This document shows positions 1 to 8,832 of a stretch of DNA of 49,011 nucleotides, in pieces. The translations under genes and the position numbers were made by a program. The stretch's first letter is position 1. The number at the start of each line of letters is the position of its first letter. This DNA is from Polaromonas glacialis (GTDB lineage: Bacteria; Pseudomonadota; Gammaproteobacteria; Burkholderiales; Burkholderiaceae_C): positions 1 through 49,011 of the forward strand of contig NZ_KL448329.1 in assembly GCF_000709345.1 (NCBI RefSeq), written 5' to 3'. Below the pieces are notes generated by a model. It was not told the DNA's origin, did not search any database, and saw only the letters and a list, made by a program, of their open reading frames with translations.

Positions 1-89
1 CGAAGCTACACGCCACGCCGGGTTTCGTTTATGCGCAACACCGTGCCGACGGTGTCTACCGCCGTGCTGACAGGCGTGACCAAAAACAT

Positions 90-197
90 CGGTCACGTTC
101 ATCGGAATCAGCGGTCACGTTGCCGGAATCCCTCCGGTCACGTTCACCGGAATGTCGGTCACGATCCCGGAATCACCGGTCACGTTGGTCCGGAATA
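90..197. repeat. IS21-type multiple terminal repeats
   Basis: Five copies of a unit that starts CGGTCACG and ends near CGGAAT begin at about 90, 112, 135, 156 and 177, so the period is 21-23 bp. IS21-family elements carry such spaced transposase-binding repeats at their ends. The istA/istB genes are not visible and would lie left of base 1, so this is one end of a larger element that the window cuts. The short open frame across it is a by-product of the repeats. Confidence 0.65.
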
Positions 198-265
198 CTC
201 AATGGGACTCGCGGGACCCACTGGCCGTGAACTGACTGACTCATTTCCTTAACCAGAACTGAGGT
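198..265 (+). mobile_element. Right end of an IS982-family element
   Basis: Bases 247-265 read on the minus strand as ACCTCAGTTCTGGTTAAGG. This matches 15 of 19 positions of the end at 48171-48189 (ACCTGAATTCTGGATAAGC), which precedes an IS982-type transposase start. The next six bases, TATGGA (266-271), repeat the six bases just before 48171. This is therefore the distal end of that element, separated from its start by IS66 and IS21 sequence. Confidence 0.75.
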
Positions 266-407
266 TATGGAAGGGCAATCGCCTAGCCAAGTGAAGGCGG
301 CGCTGCGCACTTCGCCCGGCCTGGCGGAGCGCCATCCCGATGCCGAGCAGTATGTGAAGGAAGCGGTGAAAAATGCGGACCAGGCGCTGGATGCCTCGGC
401 GCCGTGA
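266..407 (+). pseudogene. 3' end of a second relaxase/primase copy
   Basis: This stretch is closely similar to the last ~47 codons of the intact mobA at 39833-39971, including the final residues ALDASAP and the stop. It has no start or upstream domain here. It continues the fragment at 47848-48170, from which an IS982-type insertion separates it. The similarity carries on into the non-coding sequence after the stop, to roughly base 570, as after 39971. The remnant encodes only the extreme C-terminus and should be inactive. Confidence 0.85.
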
Positions 408-728
408 GCCGGGCCAGAAAAAGGTAAGCTTGACTGACTGGTCATTTTGCCCGGGTGAACCCGGGTCGATGGTCTGCCGGGTGTGCATGCGGCGCCATGA
501 TGTGGCCAAGGTCTCCTGCTCTCTATTCCGAGGGCCCGTAACCAAAAGCCTCCTGGGGTTCGTTCCCCCAGGGGAAGCCCTCTTCCTGATCCCCTTTTCT
601 TTCTCTTTTCAACCTCGCATCACTGCCCTGCCTGCCCGGCAGGCGGTGTCGCCCGTCAGTCGGCCATCGGCGCCATGAGCTCGAAAAATGTGCCATCGGC
701 TAGCCGCCAGATCTCCTCCTTTTCAAGA
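408..728. other. Non-coding, duplicated relaxase downstream region
   Basis: No convincing gene. Bases ~408-580 are recognisably similar to 39972-40170 downstream of the intact mobA; shared stretches include GCCGGGTG.GCATGCGG and GGCCAA.GTCT. The rest is a short spacer before the convergent 3' end of the tyrosine recombinase gene. Confidence 0.6.
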
Positions 729-1700
729 TCAGTAGGCGACCTTGAAAGTCGGCGAATCCTCCGGCCTGGAGCCGCGCCGGTCATAGACCCGGGTAGTGCC
801 GATGTTCGCGTGGCCCAGCCACTCCTGGACCCGAGCGATGTCGGCGTGGTGCTCCAGGGCGGAGGTCGCGGCGGTGGCGCGCAGCGCATGCGGGCCCATG
901 TTTTCGCCCGTGATGCCGACTTGGGCCATGTACCGCACCACCACCTCCGAATACACGCCGCCGGGCGTGAGCGCCGTGGCGGCCATCCCCGCTTTGGGCG
1001 TACGGATGCGCCTGAAAAGCGGCGCGTCCGCTTCTCCGCCATGGCCGGCGGCGGCCAGGTACTCGGCCACCAGGCGCAGCGAGTGCGGGTGCGCGGGCAG
1101 GTAGCGCAGCTTGCCGCCCTTGCCCTGCACGCGCAAATGCGGCACGCCCCGGCGCTCCTGACTGAAATCCTTGACCAGCAATTTGGTCAGTTCCTCGCGC
1201 CGGAGCGCGTGGTACAGCAGCACCGACAGGATGGCCCGGTCCCGTTTTCCTTTCAGCGTGTCGCTGGGGGGCGCATCGAGCAGCCGGCGCGCCTGGGCGT
1301 CGCCCAGCGCGGGCGTCTTGCCTTCGCTGGTTTCGGCCTTGGGGCGCCTGACGCCCCGGACCGGGTTGTGGGTGACCGCATTGCACTCGCACAGGTAGTC
1401 ATAGAGCGACGCGAGCGCGGCGAGCTTGCGCCGGATGGTCGCGCCGGCCAGATTCTGCTTTTCCAACTCGGCGCGCCAGGCGAGGATGTGGGCGCGCGTC
1501 ACGGAGCGAAATTCCTCGGGCTGTTGGATGCCGGTGAAGGCCATGAAGGCGCGCAGGTCGTTTTGGTAAGCGCGCTTGGTCTGCATGCTGACCAGGTTGG
1601 CGAACCATGCCGCCTCGGGCGGTACGTCAGCGAGGCGGGCAAATTCGGGTGCAGTCAGGGCGCGCGGCAAGCTAAGCGCCACCAGATCATGGGTTTTCAT
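729..1700 (-). CDS. Tyrosine recombinase (XerC/phage-integrase type)
   Basis: A 323-residue site-specific recombinase, the normal length for XerC/D-like enzymes. An N-terminal SAM-like core-binding domain (about residues 30-110) precedes the catalytic domain (about 130-310). The catalytic set is visible: R167 in HALRREEL, a lysine in GKGGKLRYLP, H271 and R274 in HALRAT, H297 in WLGHAN and the nucleophile Y306 in TRVYDRR. The enzyme should therefore be active. On plasmids such enzymes resolve multimers or move cassettes. No recombination site was identified. The gene stands alone, converging on the relaxase remnant to its left. Confidence 0.92.
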   Translation of the reverse strand: MKTHDLVALSLPRALTAPEFARLADVPPEAAWFANLVSMQTKRAYQNDLRAFMAFTGIQQPEEFRSVTRAHILAWRAELEKQNLAGATIRRKLAALASLYDYLCECNAVTHNPVRGVRRPKAETSEGKTPALGDAQARRLLDAPPSDTLKGKRDRAILSVLLYHALRREELTKLLVKDFSQERRGVPHLRVQGKGGKLRYLPAHPHSLRLVAEYLAAAGHGGEADAPLFRRIRTPKAGMAATALTPGGVYSEVVVRYMAQVGITGENMGPHALRATAATSALEHHADIARVQEWLGHANIGTTRVYDRRGSRPEDSPTFKVAY

Positions 1701-1748
1701 CCCATCTCTTTCAAGTCAGTACGGCGCTGTCCTGATAGACCGTCACAC

Positions 1749-2165
1749 TCATGGTTGGGAAAATTTAATACGCAGCTTGGCCAACTCATCGGAGGCATTC
1801 CAAAAGGTAGGAAATGACCCATAAGCAGCTTTTTTATCGTAGTCAATCACAAAAAATGCTTCTTCCCCGACGATCATCAATTCAGGATTAGCTGCAATGT
1901 AAAACCTTTTCTCCCAATTTTGAGAAAAAACGTTAACCTGCAGAAGGGCTTCCATAGCTGCCTTCAAATCGGCTAAATCCTTGCCGAGAATGATGCCGGC
2001 CTCGATCTTTTTTTCGATTGCTATCCATTCCCTAGCTTTTTCCAAGGTGTGTGTGACAAAGACAACCTGGGTAGTGCCCCTGATCACAAAAAATATCTTG
2101 GTCGGCGTATCCGCTGATTCATATTTCTGAGCAATCCATAGATCTTTATCAGCACCGTTTGTCAT
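1749..2165 (-). CDS. Hypothetical 138-aa protein
   Basis: I do not recognise a family. The protein is soluble, with a central Lys/Glu-rich helical stretch (EKKIEAG) and alternating hydrophobic strands (FFVIRG, EEAFFVIDYD). The start is supported by AAGGATGAG just upstream and a plausible sigma-70 promoter (TTGATA, 17 bp, TTTAAT). It is transcribed away from the pilin operon end and is probably monocistronic. Confidence 0.6.
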   Translation of the reverse strand: MTNGADKDLWIAQKYESADTPTKIFFVIRGTTQVVFVTHTLEKAREWIAIEKKIEAGIILGKDLADLKAAMEALLQVNVFSQNWEKRFYIAANPELMIVGEEAFFVIDYDKKAAYGSFPTFWNASDELAKLRIKFSQP

Positions 2166-2180
2166 GAGCTCATCCTTTTG

Positions 2181-2209
2181 ATTAAACTGATGATAACGGT
2201 TTTTATCAA
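2181..2209 (-). promoter_or_regulatory. Putative sigma-70 promoter of the 138-aa gene
   Basis: On the minus strand TTGATA (2209-2204) is separated by 17 bp from TTTAAT (2186-2181), ending about 16 nt before the ATG at 2165. Two AACCGTT half-repeats overlap the -35 and spacer and could bind a regulator. Prediction by eye only. Confidence 0.4.
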
Positions 2210-2516
2210 CGGTTGGAGGGCCTTAAAAACGTAGACGAAGCCGTTTCTTATGCAAATTCGAATCATGGAATGATGCGGCCTCGCTGTCATTACAAGGCCG
2301 TAATGTTATTGCCCTCTTTGTCATAGGCTTTCGACGAGTCGCATGTGCCACAGCAATTGTGTGACGGAAAAGCGTCGTAATCCATCACAAATGACCAGCA
2401 GTCTTAGCCGTATCAGTACGGCAGCCTACACTTCGAAAGCCGAGGAATTATGCATACGACTTGTAGGTCAGCTTAATCTTATTAAGAGTATAAATTATTC
2501 AGAATCAACTAAATAA
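2210..2516. other. Intergenic region, no gene seen
   Basis: About 300 bp between the 138-aa gene and the 3' end of the glycosyltransferase gene, turning AT-rich toward 2460-2516. I see no convincing ORF, strong hairpin or repeat. Confidence 0.5.
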
Positions 2517-3644
2517 TTATTTAATAATATATGCTGGTCTAGCTTTGACCTCATCGTACAGACGTGCAATGTAGTGACCAATGATTCCTAAGCCCATTAG
2601 AATGGCACCACCTATGATAACCAGTAAAAGAATCACAGTCGTAAATCCATCTATTGAATGACCATTTATTTTTTGAAAGAGGCTGATTGCGCCGAACAGT
2701 GTTCCGATGATCAAGGTCAAAAATCCTATGATCGATACAATTTGCAAAGGGGCACTGGAAAAATTTGTGATGTTATTGATTGCATAGCGTAGCAACTTTA
2801 TCCGGCTCCAGCGACTGGTCCCTCCAACACGTTGCGGGACCAAAAAATAAATTTGAATACTGGGATAACTTGTCCAGTGGACTAATCCTCGAAAAAACCG
2901 CACCTTCTCAGGAAGTGAGAGGTAGGTATCAATCACCTTGCGATCAATCAATTTAAAATCTGACTGACCATTAATATCAAAGCCTGAAAAATACTGAAAA
3001 ACCGAATAAAAAAGTTTTGCGTATAAGCGGTTGGTAAGACATTCGTTCCTGCGGTCCTGCTTTCTAGCTTCAACGATCAATATGCCTTGACGCCAAATTG
3101 AAATCATTCTAGGAATTAATTCCGGAGGATGCTGTAAATCACTATCAAGGATGACGGCTACTGCGCCACGTGCATCGGCAAGTCCGGCTTGGATCGCGGC
3201 TTCCTTGCCGAAGTTGCGTGTGAAAGAAATGAGTCGAATCCGCTTGTCGTGAGTCGCCGCCATACTGATTTGTTTTTGGCTTTCATCCCGGGATCCGTCG
3301 TCGACCGCAATTAGCTCAAGATCGTACCACTGTGTCTGAGCAGATTTTAAAATCGTCTGTAGATTTGCAAGAATGTGTTCGCCTTCGTTATAAATCGGAA
3401 CCACGAGACTCACCAAAGGTTTGGCTTCGTCATTTTTCGTCATGACAAAAAATGGGTTCCGTTTTTTGTCTGAATTATCGCGTTGCATTGCAACTGCAGT
3501 CTGTTCTTGGAGTTCCTTGACGTGCTTACGTAGACGCAGAATCTCACGCTCTTGCTTGTTGACGATATTGACTAAATCAAGTAGGTCGATGGTATCCGTT
3601 GAGAGAGACTCAATGATAGCTGTCGTCGCATTTTGGTCTTTCAC
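2517..3644 (-). CDS. GT2 glycosyltransferase, GtrB/DPM1-like
   Basis: A 375-residue family-2 glycosyltransferase of the polyprenyl-phosphate sugar transferase type. After a coiled-coil N-terminus (~1-60) comes the GT-A fold: PLVSLVVPIYNEG, the nucleotide-binding DDGS, and the DSD metal motif in LDSDLQHPPEL. Two long hydrophobic segments follow near the C-terminus, as in GtrB and ArnC. Such enzymes charge undecaprenyl phosphate with a sugar at the inner membrane. It starts with GTG in a GTGA overlap with the upstream membrane-protein gene, so the two are translationally coupled and last in the pilin operon. Likely role (inference): supplying a lipid-linked sugar for pilin glycosylation. Confidence 0.88.
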   Translation of the reverse strand: MKDQNATTAIIESLSTDTIDLLDLVNIVNKQEREILRLRKHVKELQEQTAVAMQRDNSDKKRNPFFVMTKNDEAKPLVSLVVPIYNEGEHILANLQTILKSAQTQWYDLELIAVDDGSRDESQKQISMAATHDKRIRLISFTRNFGKEAAIQAGLADARGAVAVILDSDLQHPPELIPRMISIWRQGILIVEARKQDRRNECLTNRLYAKLFYSVFQYFSGFDINGQSDFKLIDRKVIDTYLSLPEKVRFFRGLVHWTSYPSIQIYFLVPQRVGGTSRWSRIKLLRYAINNITNFSSAPLQIVSIIGFLTLIIGTLFGAISLFQKINGHSIDGFTTVILLLVIIGGAILMGLGIIGHYIARLYDEVKARPAYIIK

Positions 3645-6193
3645 CTTTTTACACTCTTTTTACTCCAGATGTTTGCTGGATAATTCTGGTTTAAACGTTG
3701 CGTCCAAGCATTCGCTTGGTCGAGGTTCCCTTCTGTTCGGGCCAACTCAGCAGCCGTGTAAAGTGCTTCCGGCACCCAGTAACCACTATATGTAAGGATG
3801 AGTTTTGTATAAAGGGCAAGAGCTTCCTTTTTTCGACCACCTAGTTCGCTTGCCTTTGCTGCCCAGAAAATAGCTTCTTCTGACCTGCCACGCCCGCGGC
3901 GTTGGCCAGCAGATTCGATGAAATAAAATTGCGCTTTGGCATAATCGTGATGCCGCATGGACTGCCATCCCAAGCGGTAGTTGCGCTCCGGAGACAATGC
4001 ATGAATGACCATGGACGTTATAAAAAGTATTGCGATCCAGGCTATATATTTACTTGGTTCTGTTATATCAGTTAGTACATCACGGTGTAGCCTAATTTTC
4101 TGTTTGTAATTATAAAAAATCAGGATGCGCTTTATACAGATAAATGCAAGAAAAAAGCATGCAAAAGTTGAAACTACTTTGCCTACTTTTCCGATCAACG
4201 TAGTAGAGTAATGCAAGACTACTTGCGTTGTTTCAGGGACTACCAGCATAAATCCGGGTGCGGCCAAGGTGAGTGTTCCAGGGGATGCGAGTTGCCAGCG
4301 AGGATGAAATGCCATCTTGATCAGATGTGGCGTGCCTATGCCGGTTGTTGAAAATCGAATTTCTTCGCGTGAAATGTGTTCATCTGACACTTTAATTCGA
4401 GCAGGATCGGCATGAGAAATATGGATCTCGTGTTGATTCTTTCCCAGGTAATATGGTTGTGATCCGTCTCGATGGTCCTGGCGCCTGAACCAGTCAAAGG
4501 CATTTTCCATCCATCCTGCCATGGGAGTTTGCAATAGATCCCACGTCACAGGCGTAATCATTTGGCTGGAAAAATTCCGAAGCTGATACACAGCAAAAGG
4601 TGGCGCCTCACCAATTTTTTCAAAGAGCTTACTGGTTTGCGCTGCAAGTTTGGCAGCGTCGCTGCGGAGCAGTAGCGTGTCAGCATGCAGCCACTGCATG
4701 TGTACGGCCGCTTTCTCCAGGTCCAGGCTGCCGGATGGAAATCGGCTTAGGGGGGAAGATGGCTGCGCTGAAATTTCGGATTGCAACCAATAAATTGCAG
4801 GCCCCAGTAACGCTGATTCCATATATAGGCCTTCGAGCACGGGCCGTCCGCCAAGAAACATCGGGAGCGCTTCAAGTGCTCGTGTCGACCCCAGATCGCT
4901 GTTGGCTGGGGCATGTTCAAAAACGAGGCGTGATGAAGTCGGCGTGCCTTTAAGCAGGGGAAATAAGCGAGTCAGATTTTGCCATTGTGGTTTGGCCTCA
5001 TATCCAGAGTAATTCCAGAAAGCCCAGTCGGGAGCCCGATGAACGCTGTGAGCAATCCAAGTGGTCGTACCGACGAGTAACACAACGGCAGAGCAGGCTA
5101 TAGTCAGCATACCCCCCCGAACTGCTATGGCTGCGAATGCTTCACCGAACACAATCCCAGCGGTGATACCGCCGCATAACCAGGCCAGCGGGAAAAACCT
5201 AATATCAGCCATGCCAAGCGACTCGGCAGCAAGCCATCCGGTTACCGAAACGACAGCGGCAGCGGCAAAAAAACTTGCCGCCGTCACTGCTCCTGGGGAT
5301 AGCTTTTTTAAGATGGATGGAAATAACCAAGCACTGCTGCCGATCAAACCCATGACGGTAAAAGGCAGAAGGCTGTTGGGAAGTAGATCATGCCAGTCTT
5401 CAACAAAATAGGCATTGTCATTGGCAACCGTATAGCCATGCATTTCAAGCAATGGCCACAACCAGCCGGCCAGAAGACAAAAGGCCAGTGCGTTTCCCTT
5501 GATGATAATCCACATTGTCTGCCGACAATTCTGACGAATGAAAAGCAGAGTGAAGCTGGAAATTCCGACGACCAATAATGGATACCCATGACTAGCTCCG
5601 GTAAAGGCTTCCAAAACACCCGCCACAATCCACATCCCGTCGCCATCTTTTGCTCGCAACCATGCGACAAGCGCCAATACCGCGAATAGTTGACCATAAC
5701 TGTAGGCGAATTCACCGGATAGAGTTGACAAAAGGTTGCCACCCCATATCGAATTTTGCTCGTGCAGAAGATAGGCTAAGCTTGCCAGCGCCGCTGTTAA
5801 TGCTGACAACCAGTGAAGTTGTAAAAATCTTCTCACAACGACAAATACAGTTCCAGGCAATAATAGTGAAGGTAAAACAGTTGCCCATTTAAAGCCAATA
5901 GCAAATCCTAATATTTTCTCTAGAGCCGCTATTGTTATAAACGGAAGAGGAAAATAATATGAAAGTGCTGGAAGCCCTCCAAATACTTCTGGCATCCAGG
6001 CTGTTAATTTTCCGGAAGGTAGAAATTCAGTTGTGAAATACCAGGCAGTCAGAACATGAGAGGCAAGGTCTCCGCCAGTCGGTAGCGTTGGCAGGTTTAG
6101 TAGCGGCCATTGCAGAGTAAAAGCAATAAGGCAAACAAAAAAACCGGTAACTCCGCAATCAATAACAATTAGCGGAAAGGCTTTTTTGATCAT
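3641..6193 (-). CDS. Large multi-TM protein, GT-C/PTPS_related-like, with TPR-like tail
   Basis: An 850-residue integral membrane protein. A first membrane segment (~10-30) is followed by a periplasmic loop with GGDLASHVLTAWYF, then around ten more hydrophobic segments, a large soluble domain and a last membrane segment near 700. The tail (~770-850) looks like TPR helices (YAKAQFYF, KKEALALYTKLI). The architecture resembles bacterial membrane proteins annotated as 6-pyruvoyl-tetrahydropterin-synthase-related or YfhO-like, which have GT-C folds. It sits 6 bp after the pilV-like gene and overlaps the GtrB-like gene. It is a reasonable candidate for the transferase acting on a lipid-linked sugar, analogous to TfpW/TfpO pilin glycosylation, but no family-specific active site was confirmed. 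Confidence 0.7.
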   Translation of the reverse strand: MIKKAFPLIVIDCGVTGFFVCLIAFTLQWPLLNLPTLPTGGDLASHVLTAWYFTTEFLPSGKLTAWMPEVFGGLPALSYYFPLPFITIAALEKILGFAIGFKWATVLPSLLLPGTVFVVVRRFLQLHWLSALTAALASLAYLLHEQNSIWGGNLLSTLSGEFAYSYGQLFAVLALVAWLRAKDGDGMWIVAGVLEAFTGASHGYPLLVVGISSFTLLFIRQNCRQTMWIIIKGNALAFCLLAGWLWPLLEMHGYTVANDNAYFVEDWHDLLPNSLLPFTVMGLIGSSAWLFPSILKKLSPGAVTAASFFAAAAVVSVTGWLAAESLGMADIRFFPLAWLCGGITAGIVFGEAFAAIAVRGGMLTIACSAVVLLVGTTTWIAHSVHRAPDWAFWNYSGYEAKPQWQNLTRLFPLLKGTPTSSRLVFEHAPANSDLGSTRALEALPMFLGGRPVLEGLYMESALLGPAIYWLQSEISAQPSSPLSRFPSGSLDLEKAAVHMQWLHADTLLLRSDAAKLAAQTSKLFEKIGEAPPFAVYQLRNFSSQMITPVTWDLLQTPMAGWMENAFDWFRRQDHRDGSQPYYLGKNQHEIHISHADPARIKVSDEHISREEIRFSTTGIGTPHLIKMAFHPRWQLASPGTLTLAAPGFMLVVPETTQVVLHYSTTLIGKVGKVVSTFACFFLAFICIKRILIFYNYKQKIRLHRDVLTDITEPSKYIAWIAILFITSMVIHALSPERNYRLGWQSMRHHDYAKAQFYFIESAGQRRGRGRSEEAIFWAAKASELGGRKKEALALYTKLILTYSGYWVPEALYTAAELARTEGNLDQANAWTQRLNQNYPANIWSKKSVKR

Positions 6194-6199
6194 ATACCG

Positions 6200-7033
6200 T
6201 CAAAATTGAAAAGTTTGATTATTCCTAAGTGAACTGCATCCGGGAATTGGAATGGTATTACCGTTTCCATCGCTTATGATAAAGGCAACACTTCCTGTAG
6301 TTGTCGTGCAAGTTCCGGAATGGCCACTCGATGCAATACTTGTTGCCGAGCATTGAGGTGACGATAGTCTCTCAATCTTGTCGCTATTGCCGTTTCCATG
6401 CGATAAAAAATTAATCAATTTTGACTGACATAAAGTTGTCGTAGTCGATGGAGTTACAGTGGTTGTCGTGGTCGTCGGTGATGTCGTGGTCGTCGGTGAT
6501 GTCGTTGATGTGGTGCTAGACGAGTTGGTCGTCGTCGTTGCTGTGGTTGTGGTGGTTGAACCAGCAGTTGTCGTGGTTGTACTGGTCGTAGAAGAAATCA
6601 GATAGCCGGTCTGCTTTGGATCGTTGGACGCGATGTTGCTGTTGAGTGTGATAGATAAGGTGTTTGCCTTGCTATCGATCCATGTCACAGTAATAGCCAC
6701 TTCCTTGTAGATTGGCGCCGTGGTATGGGAAGTGACCGTCCATGCCCGGTTATAGGTAGCATCACCACCAATGATCGAATCACTGCCAGTTGCAATATTT
6801 CCGTAAGCGGTCAAGTTGGCATATGAGCGAAGTTCATCGAGTTTTTGCTGAGCCCGCATGGTTGCTTCGGATCGCTGCTTTGCCTGGGAATTAACGTTGA
6901 AAAGCGTTGTTTGAAATTTCATTAAAGAAATAAGACCACCGGTCAGAATAACAAGGGTAACCAGCACTTCAATTAAGCCGAATCCGCGTTGGGAAACTTG
7001 CTTTAAAAAAACAAAAGGCAATAATTTTCGCAT
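6200..7033 (-). CDS. pilV: PilV-like minor pilin with Thr/Ser-rich region
   Basis: A 277-residue prepilin-like protein. The prepilin peptidase site is clear: basic leader ending QRG, cleavage before FGLIEVLVTLVILTGG, with the conserved Glu at mature position 5 (E22). A helical/strand head domain follows to ~145. Residues ~147-200 are almost only Thr and Ser, then a Cys-containing C-terminal domain (~201-277). Ordinary PilV proteins are much shorter and lack such a linker. Poly-Thr/Ser stretches are typical O-glycosylation targets, and two glycosylation genes follow directly. It starts 1 bp after the pilX-like stop. The linker is encoded by direct repeats (see 6434-6595). Confidence 0.82.
   Translation of the reverse strand: MRKLLPFVFLKQVSQRGFGLIEVLVTLVILTGGLISLMKFQTTLFNVNSQAKQRSEATMRAQQKLDELRSYANLTAYGNIATGSDSIIGGDATYNRAWTVTSHTTAPIYKEVAITVTWIDSKANTLSITLNSNIASNDPKQTGYLISSTTSTTTTTAGSTTTTTATTTTNSSSTTSTTSPTTTTSPTTTTTTVTPSTTTTLCQSKLINFLSHGNGNSDKIERLSSPQCSATSIASSGHSGTCTTTTGSVAFIISDGNGNTIPIPGCSSLRNNQTFQF
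6434..6595 (-). repeat. Low-complexity Thr/Ser-coding repeat in pilV-like gene
   Basis: About 54 codons, nearly all ACN or TCN/AGC, with an 18-bp unit (GATGTCGTGGTCGTCGGT on the plus strand) present twice in tandem near 6479-6514. In-frame repeat gain or loss would lengthen or shorten the linker without a frameshift. Confidence 0.75.
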
Positions 7034-7034
7034 A

Positions 7035-8183
7035 TTAAAAGTCCCGCCATGAGCCGGTTACTTTTGTGACAATTGCCGATGTTGATGCAGTATAAGGAGA
7101 TATATTATTGCCGCTGTTAACATAAAGCTCAGTATTGGCAGTGAACTGTGTGAGTGGCGTGTCAATAATTAAAGAACCAAAAATTTTGGTTCCGCCCCAG
7201 CCATTCATATCAAAGCCTTTGCCGCAGTAAACTATTCCAACAATGGTCTGCCCTCCGTTAATTTTTGGGCAGTCGGTTGTTGTTTGTATATCGAAAACAA
7301 GAATAACTGGTTGACTTAAACTACCAATAGTTGATGGACTATAGCTGCCAATTGTTGCATCATTGTAGTAATATATAGGACCGGCGGTAGCTCCACCGGG
7401 TTGAGTTTTTGCAATCTGCGCCATGTCAGATTTTGAAATATCAAAAACATAATCCCATGAAGTACCCGAGAATCCAATAGGAGTCACTGCCACTGGGTTT
7501 CCATTTTCATCTTTCATGTGGCCCATATCAATGCTACTTAGTGGCGCGGAGCTGACTACTGCTTGGCCAATTGAGTTAGTTCCAACAATATTTGGATTGC
7601 CTGTTATTCCAGAAATGGGACCATTGACAACCAATGGCGCAATTGTCGGAACCTTGAATTTCAGTGTTACTAGATTAATAATCTGCTTTACAGTTGCTGT
7701 AGCATCTCCAGTAGAGATCGCATTGATTTCTACCACCTTAGGACTTGTAGTGCTTCGCCATAAGGTCGTTGTGACAAGGAATTTACCAATCGTCTGCGCA
7801 GGTAAAGATGTCGTGTTTCTTTGGTTGTAAGGCGGATAGGATGTATTACTGGTCCATGCAGCACCGGTGGTCCCTGCTACTGCGTTCCATGCAATACTGC
7901 TTGCATTTCCACCAGTTGCCAGCCAAGCCATCGTATAGTCAATACCACCTTGTGCAGCTTCGAACGACCCGGAGTGGTTGTACTGGTTGGCGGACATTTT
8001 CTGTTCAAGAATAGCGCCTCGGTTTGCATAAAGCGTAACAAACGTGATTAGAAATAAAATTATCACGGATATAGACAGGATTGCGGCTCCACCCTGCTTT
8101 GTACGCGAAACAAGTGAGTTCGGAGAAAATGGCTTTTTTCGCCAGCTACCGCGTAACGGCTTATGTTGGGCTAAATAAATCAT
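7035..8183 (-). CDS. pilX: PilX-like minor pilin
   Basis: A 382-residue protein with a basic N-terminus ending KQGG, followed by AAILSISVIILFLITFVTLYANRGAI (written here as a ~25-residue hydrophobic helix) and the downstream motif EQKMSANQ. This matches the PilX N-terminal pattern (GAAL..., E.M..N). The rest is a large beta-rich domain with Gly/Ser/Thr and a Cys pair, longer than the typical PilX (~170-200 aa). The first 23 bp overlap the end of the pilW-like gene, so the two are coupled. PilX-type proteins sit in the priming complex at the pilus tip. Confidence 0.78.
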   Translation of the reverse strand: MIYLAQHKPLRGSWRKKPFSPNSLVSRTKQGGAAILSISVIILFLITFVTLYANRGAILEQKMSANQYNHSGSFEAAQGGIDYTMAWLATGGNASSIAWNAVAGTTGAAWTSNTSYPPYNQRNTTSLPAQTIGKFLVTTTLWRSTTSPKVVEINAISTGDATATVKQIINLVTLKFKVPTIAPLVVNGPISGITGNPNIVGTNSIGQAVVSSAPLSSIDMGHMKDENGNPVAVTPIGFSGTSWDYVFDISKSDMAQIAKTQPGGATAGPIYYYNDATIGSYSPSTIGSLSQPVILVFDIQTTTDCPKINGGQTIVGIVYCGKGFDMNGWGGTKIFGSLIIDTPLTQFTANTELYVNSGNNISPYTASTSAIVTKVTGSWRDF

Positions 8184-8832
8184 TTTGCAGCTTTACCGTT
8201 TCAGTCAGCGATTGAGTAATTTTCCCATCACTTTTGACCTGCCCAGTCAAAGTAATAACAATCTGACGAATTTTAATATTTGGACCAGATGTGCTGTTGA
8301 CATAGATTGGCACGGAGTTGGTTTCGGCAAAAGTCAGTGCTGTGATCGTGGTGGTTTTGGTATCTGACAAGTTATCCAAGGCGTTGGTGCTCGCTGTTGT
8401 ACAGTCAAAAGTGGTAGCATTCACCCCAGTCCGCATCATGATACCGCCGGCATTAAGTAGAAAACCGAATTCTTCATCTGAAGTTTTTACTCCGTTGCCA
8501 TTTTTGTCATACGCATACAAGATACATCCGGGTGTTGCAACGTTAACGGTTGCAAATGGGTTGCTATATGTGGATCCATAGCCAATTCCGTTGATGGCTC
8601 CATTTGAGAAAAGTGGGCTGCCCCAATAACTGGCACGCCGTATGTCGCGAACCATTAAGGTCATGACAGCTCGAAGCTCCTGATTCAAACTGGCCGCCTT
8701 CAAAATAGCCGCGTTAGCCCTCAGATGCGCGGCAAGAAAAGAGGTCAACCCCAGCATCAGGAAAAGCCCTATAGTGATTGAAATCATTAACTCCACTAGC
8801 GTGAATCCCTGCTGCCTTGCTTTATTCAGCAT
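8161..8832 (-). CDS. pilW: PilW-like minor pilin
   Basis: A 223-residue prepilin. Leader MLNKARQQG, cleavage before FTLVELMISITIGLFLML, Glu at mature position 5. The following MTLMVRDIRRASYWG is typical of PilW (an R.D.R.AG.WG-type motif). A Ca-loop-like stretch YDKNGNGVKTSDEE lies mid-protein. The length is shorter than many PilW proteins (~270-350 aa). The gene starts within the end of the fimT-like gene and overlaps pilX. Confidence 0.85.
   Translation of the reverse strand: MLNKARQQGFTLVELMISITIGLFLMLGLTSFLAAHLRANAAILKAASLNQELRAVMTLMVRDIRRASYWGSPLFSNGAINGIGYGSTYSNPFATVNVATPGCILYAYDKNGNGVKTSDEEFGFLLNAGGIMMRTGVNATTFDCTTASTNALDNLSDTKTTTITALTFAETNSVPIYVNSTSGPNIKIRQIVITLTGQVKSDGKITQSLTETVKLQNDLFSPT

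Noticed and set aside
90..197. Short CRISPR or DR array at left edge
   Set aside because: Unit and spacing fit IS21 terminal repeats; no cas genes in the window.
31..252. 73-codon ORF over the left edge
   Set aside because: It only translates IS21-type terminal repeats; its repetitive peptide (GHVHRN, GHVGPE) is not a protein.
675..1817. 380-codon plus-strand ORF
   Set aside because: Antisense shadow of the tyrosine recombinase, which has all catalytic residues on the minus strand.
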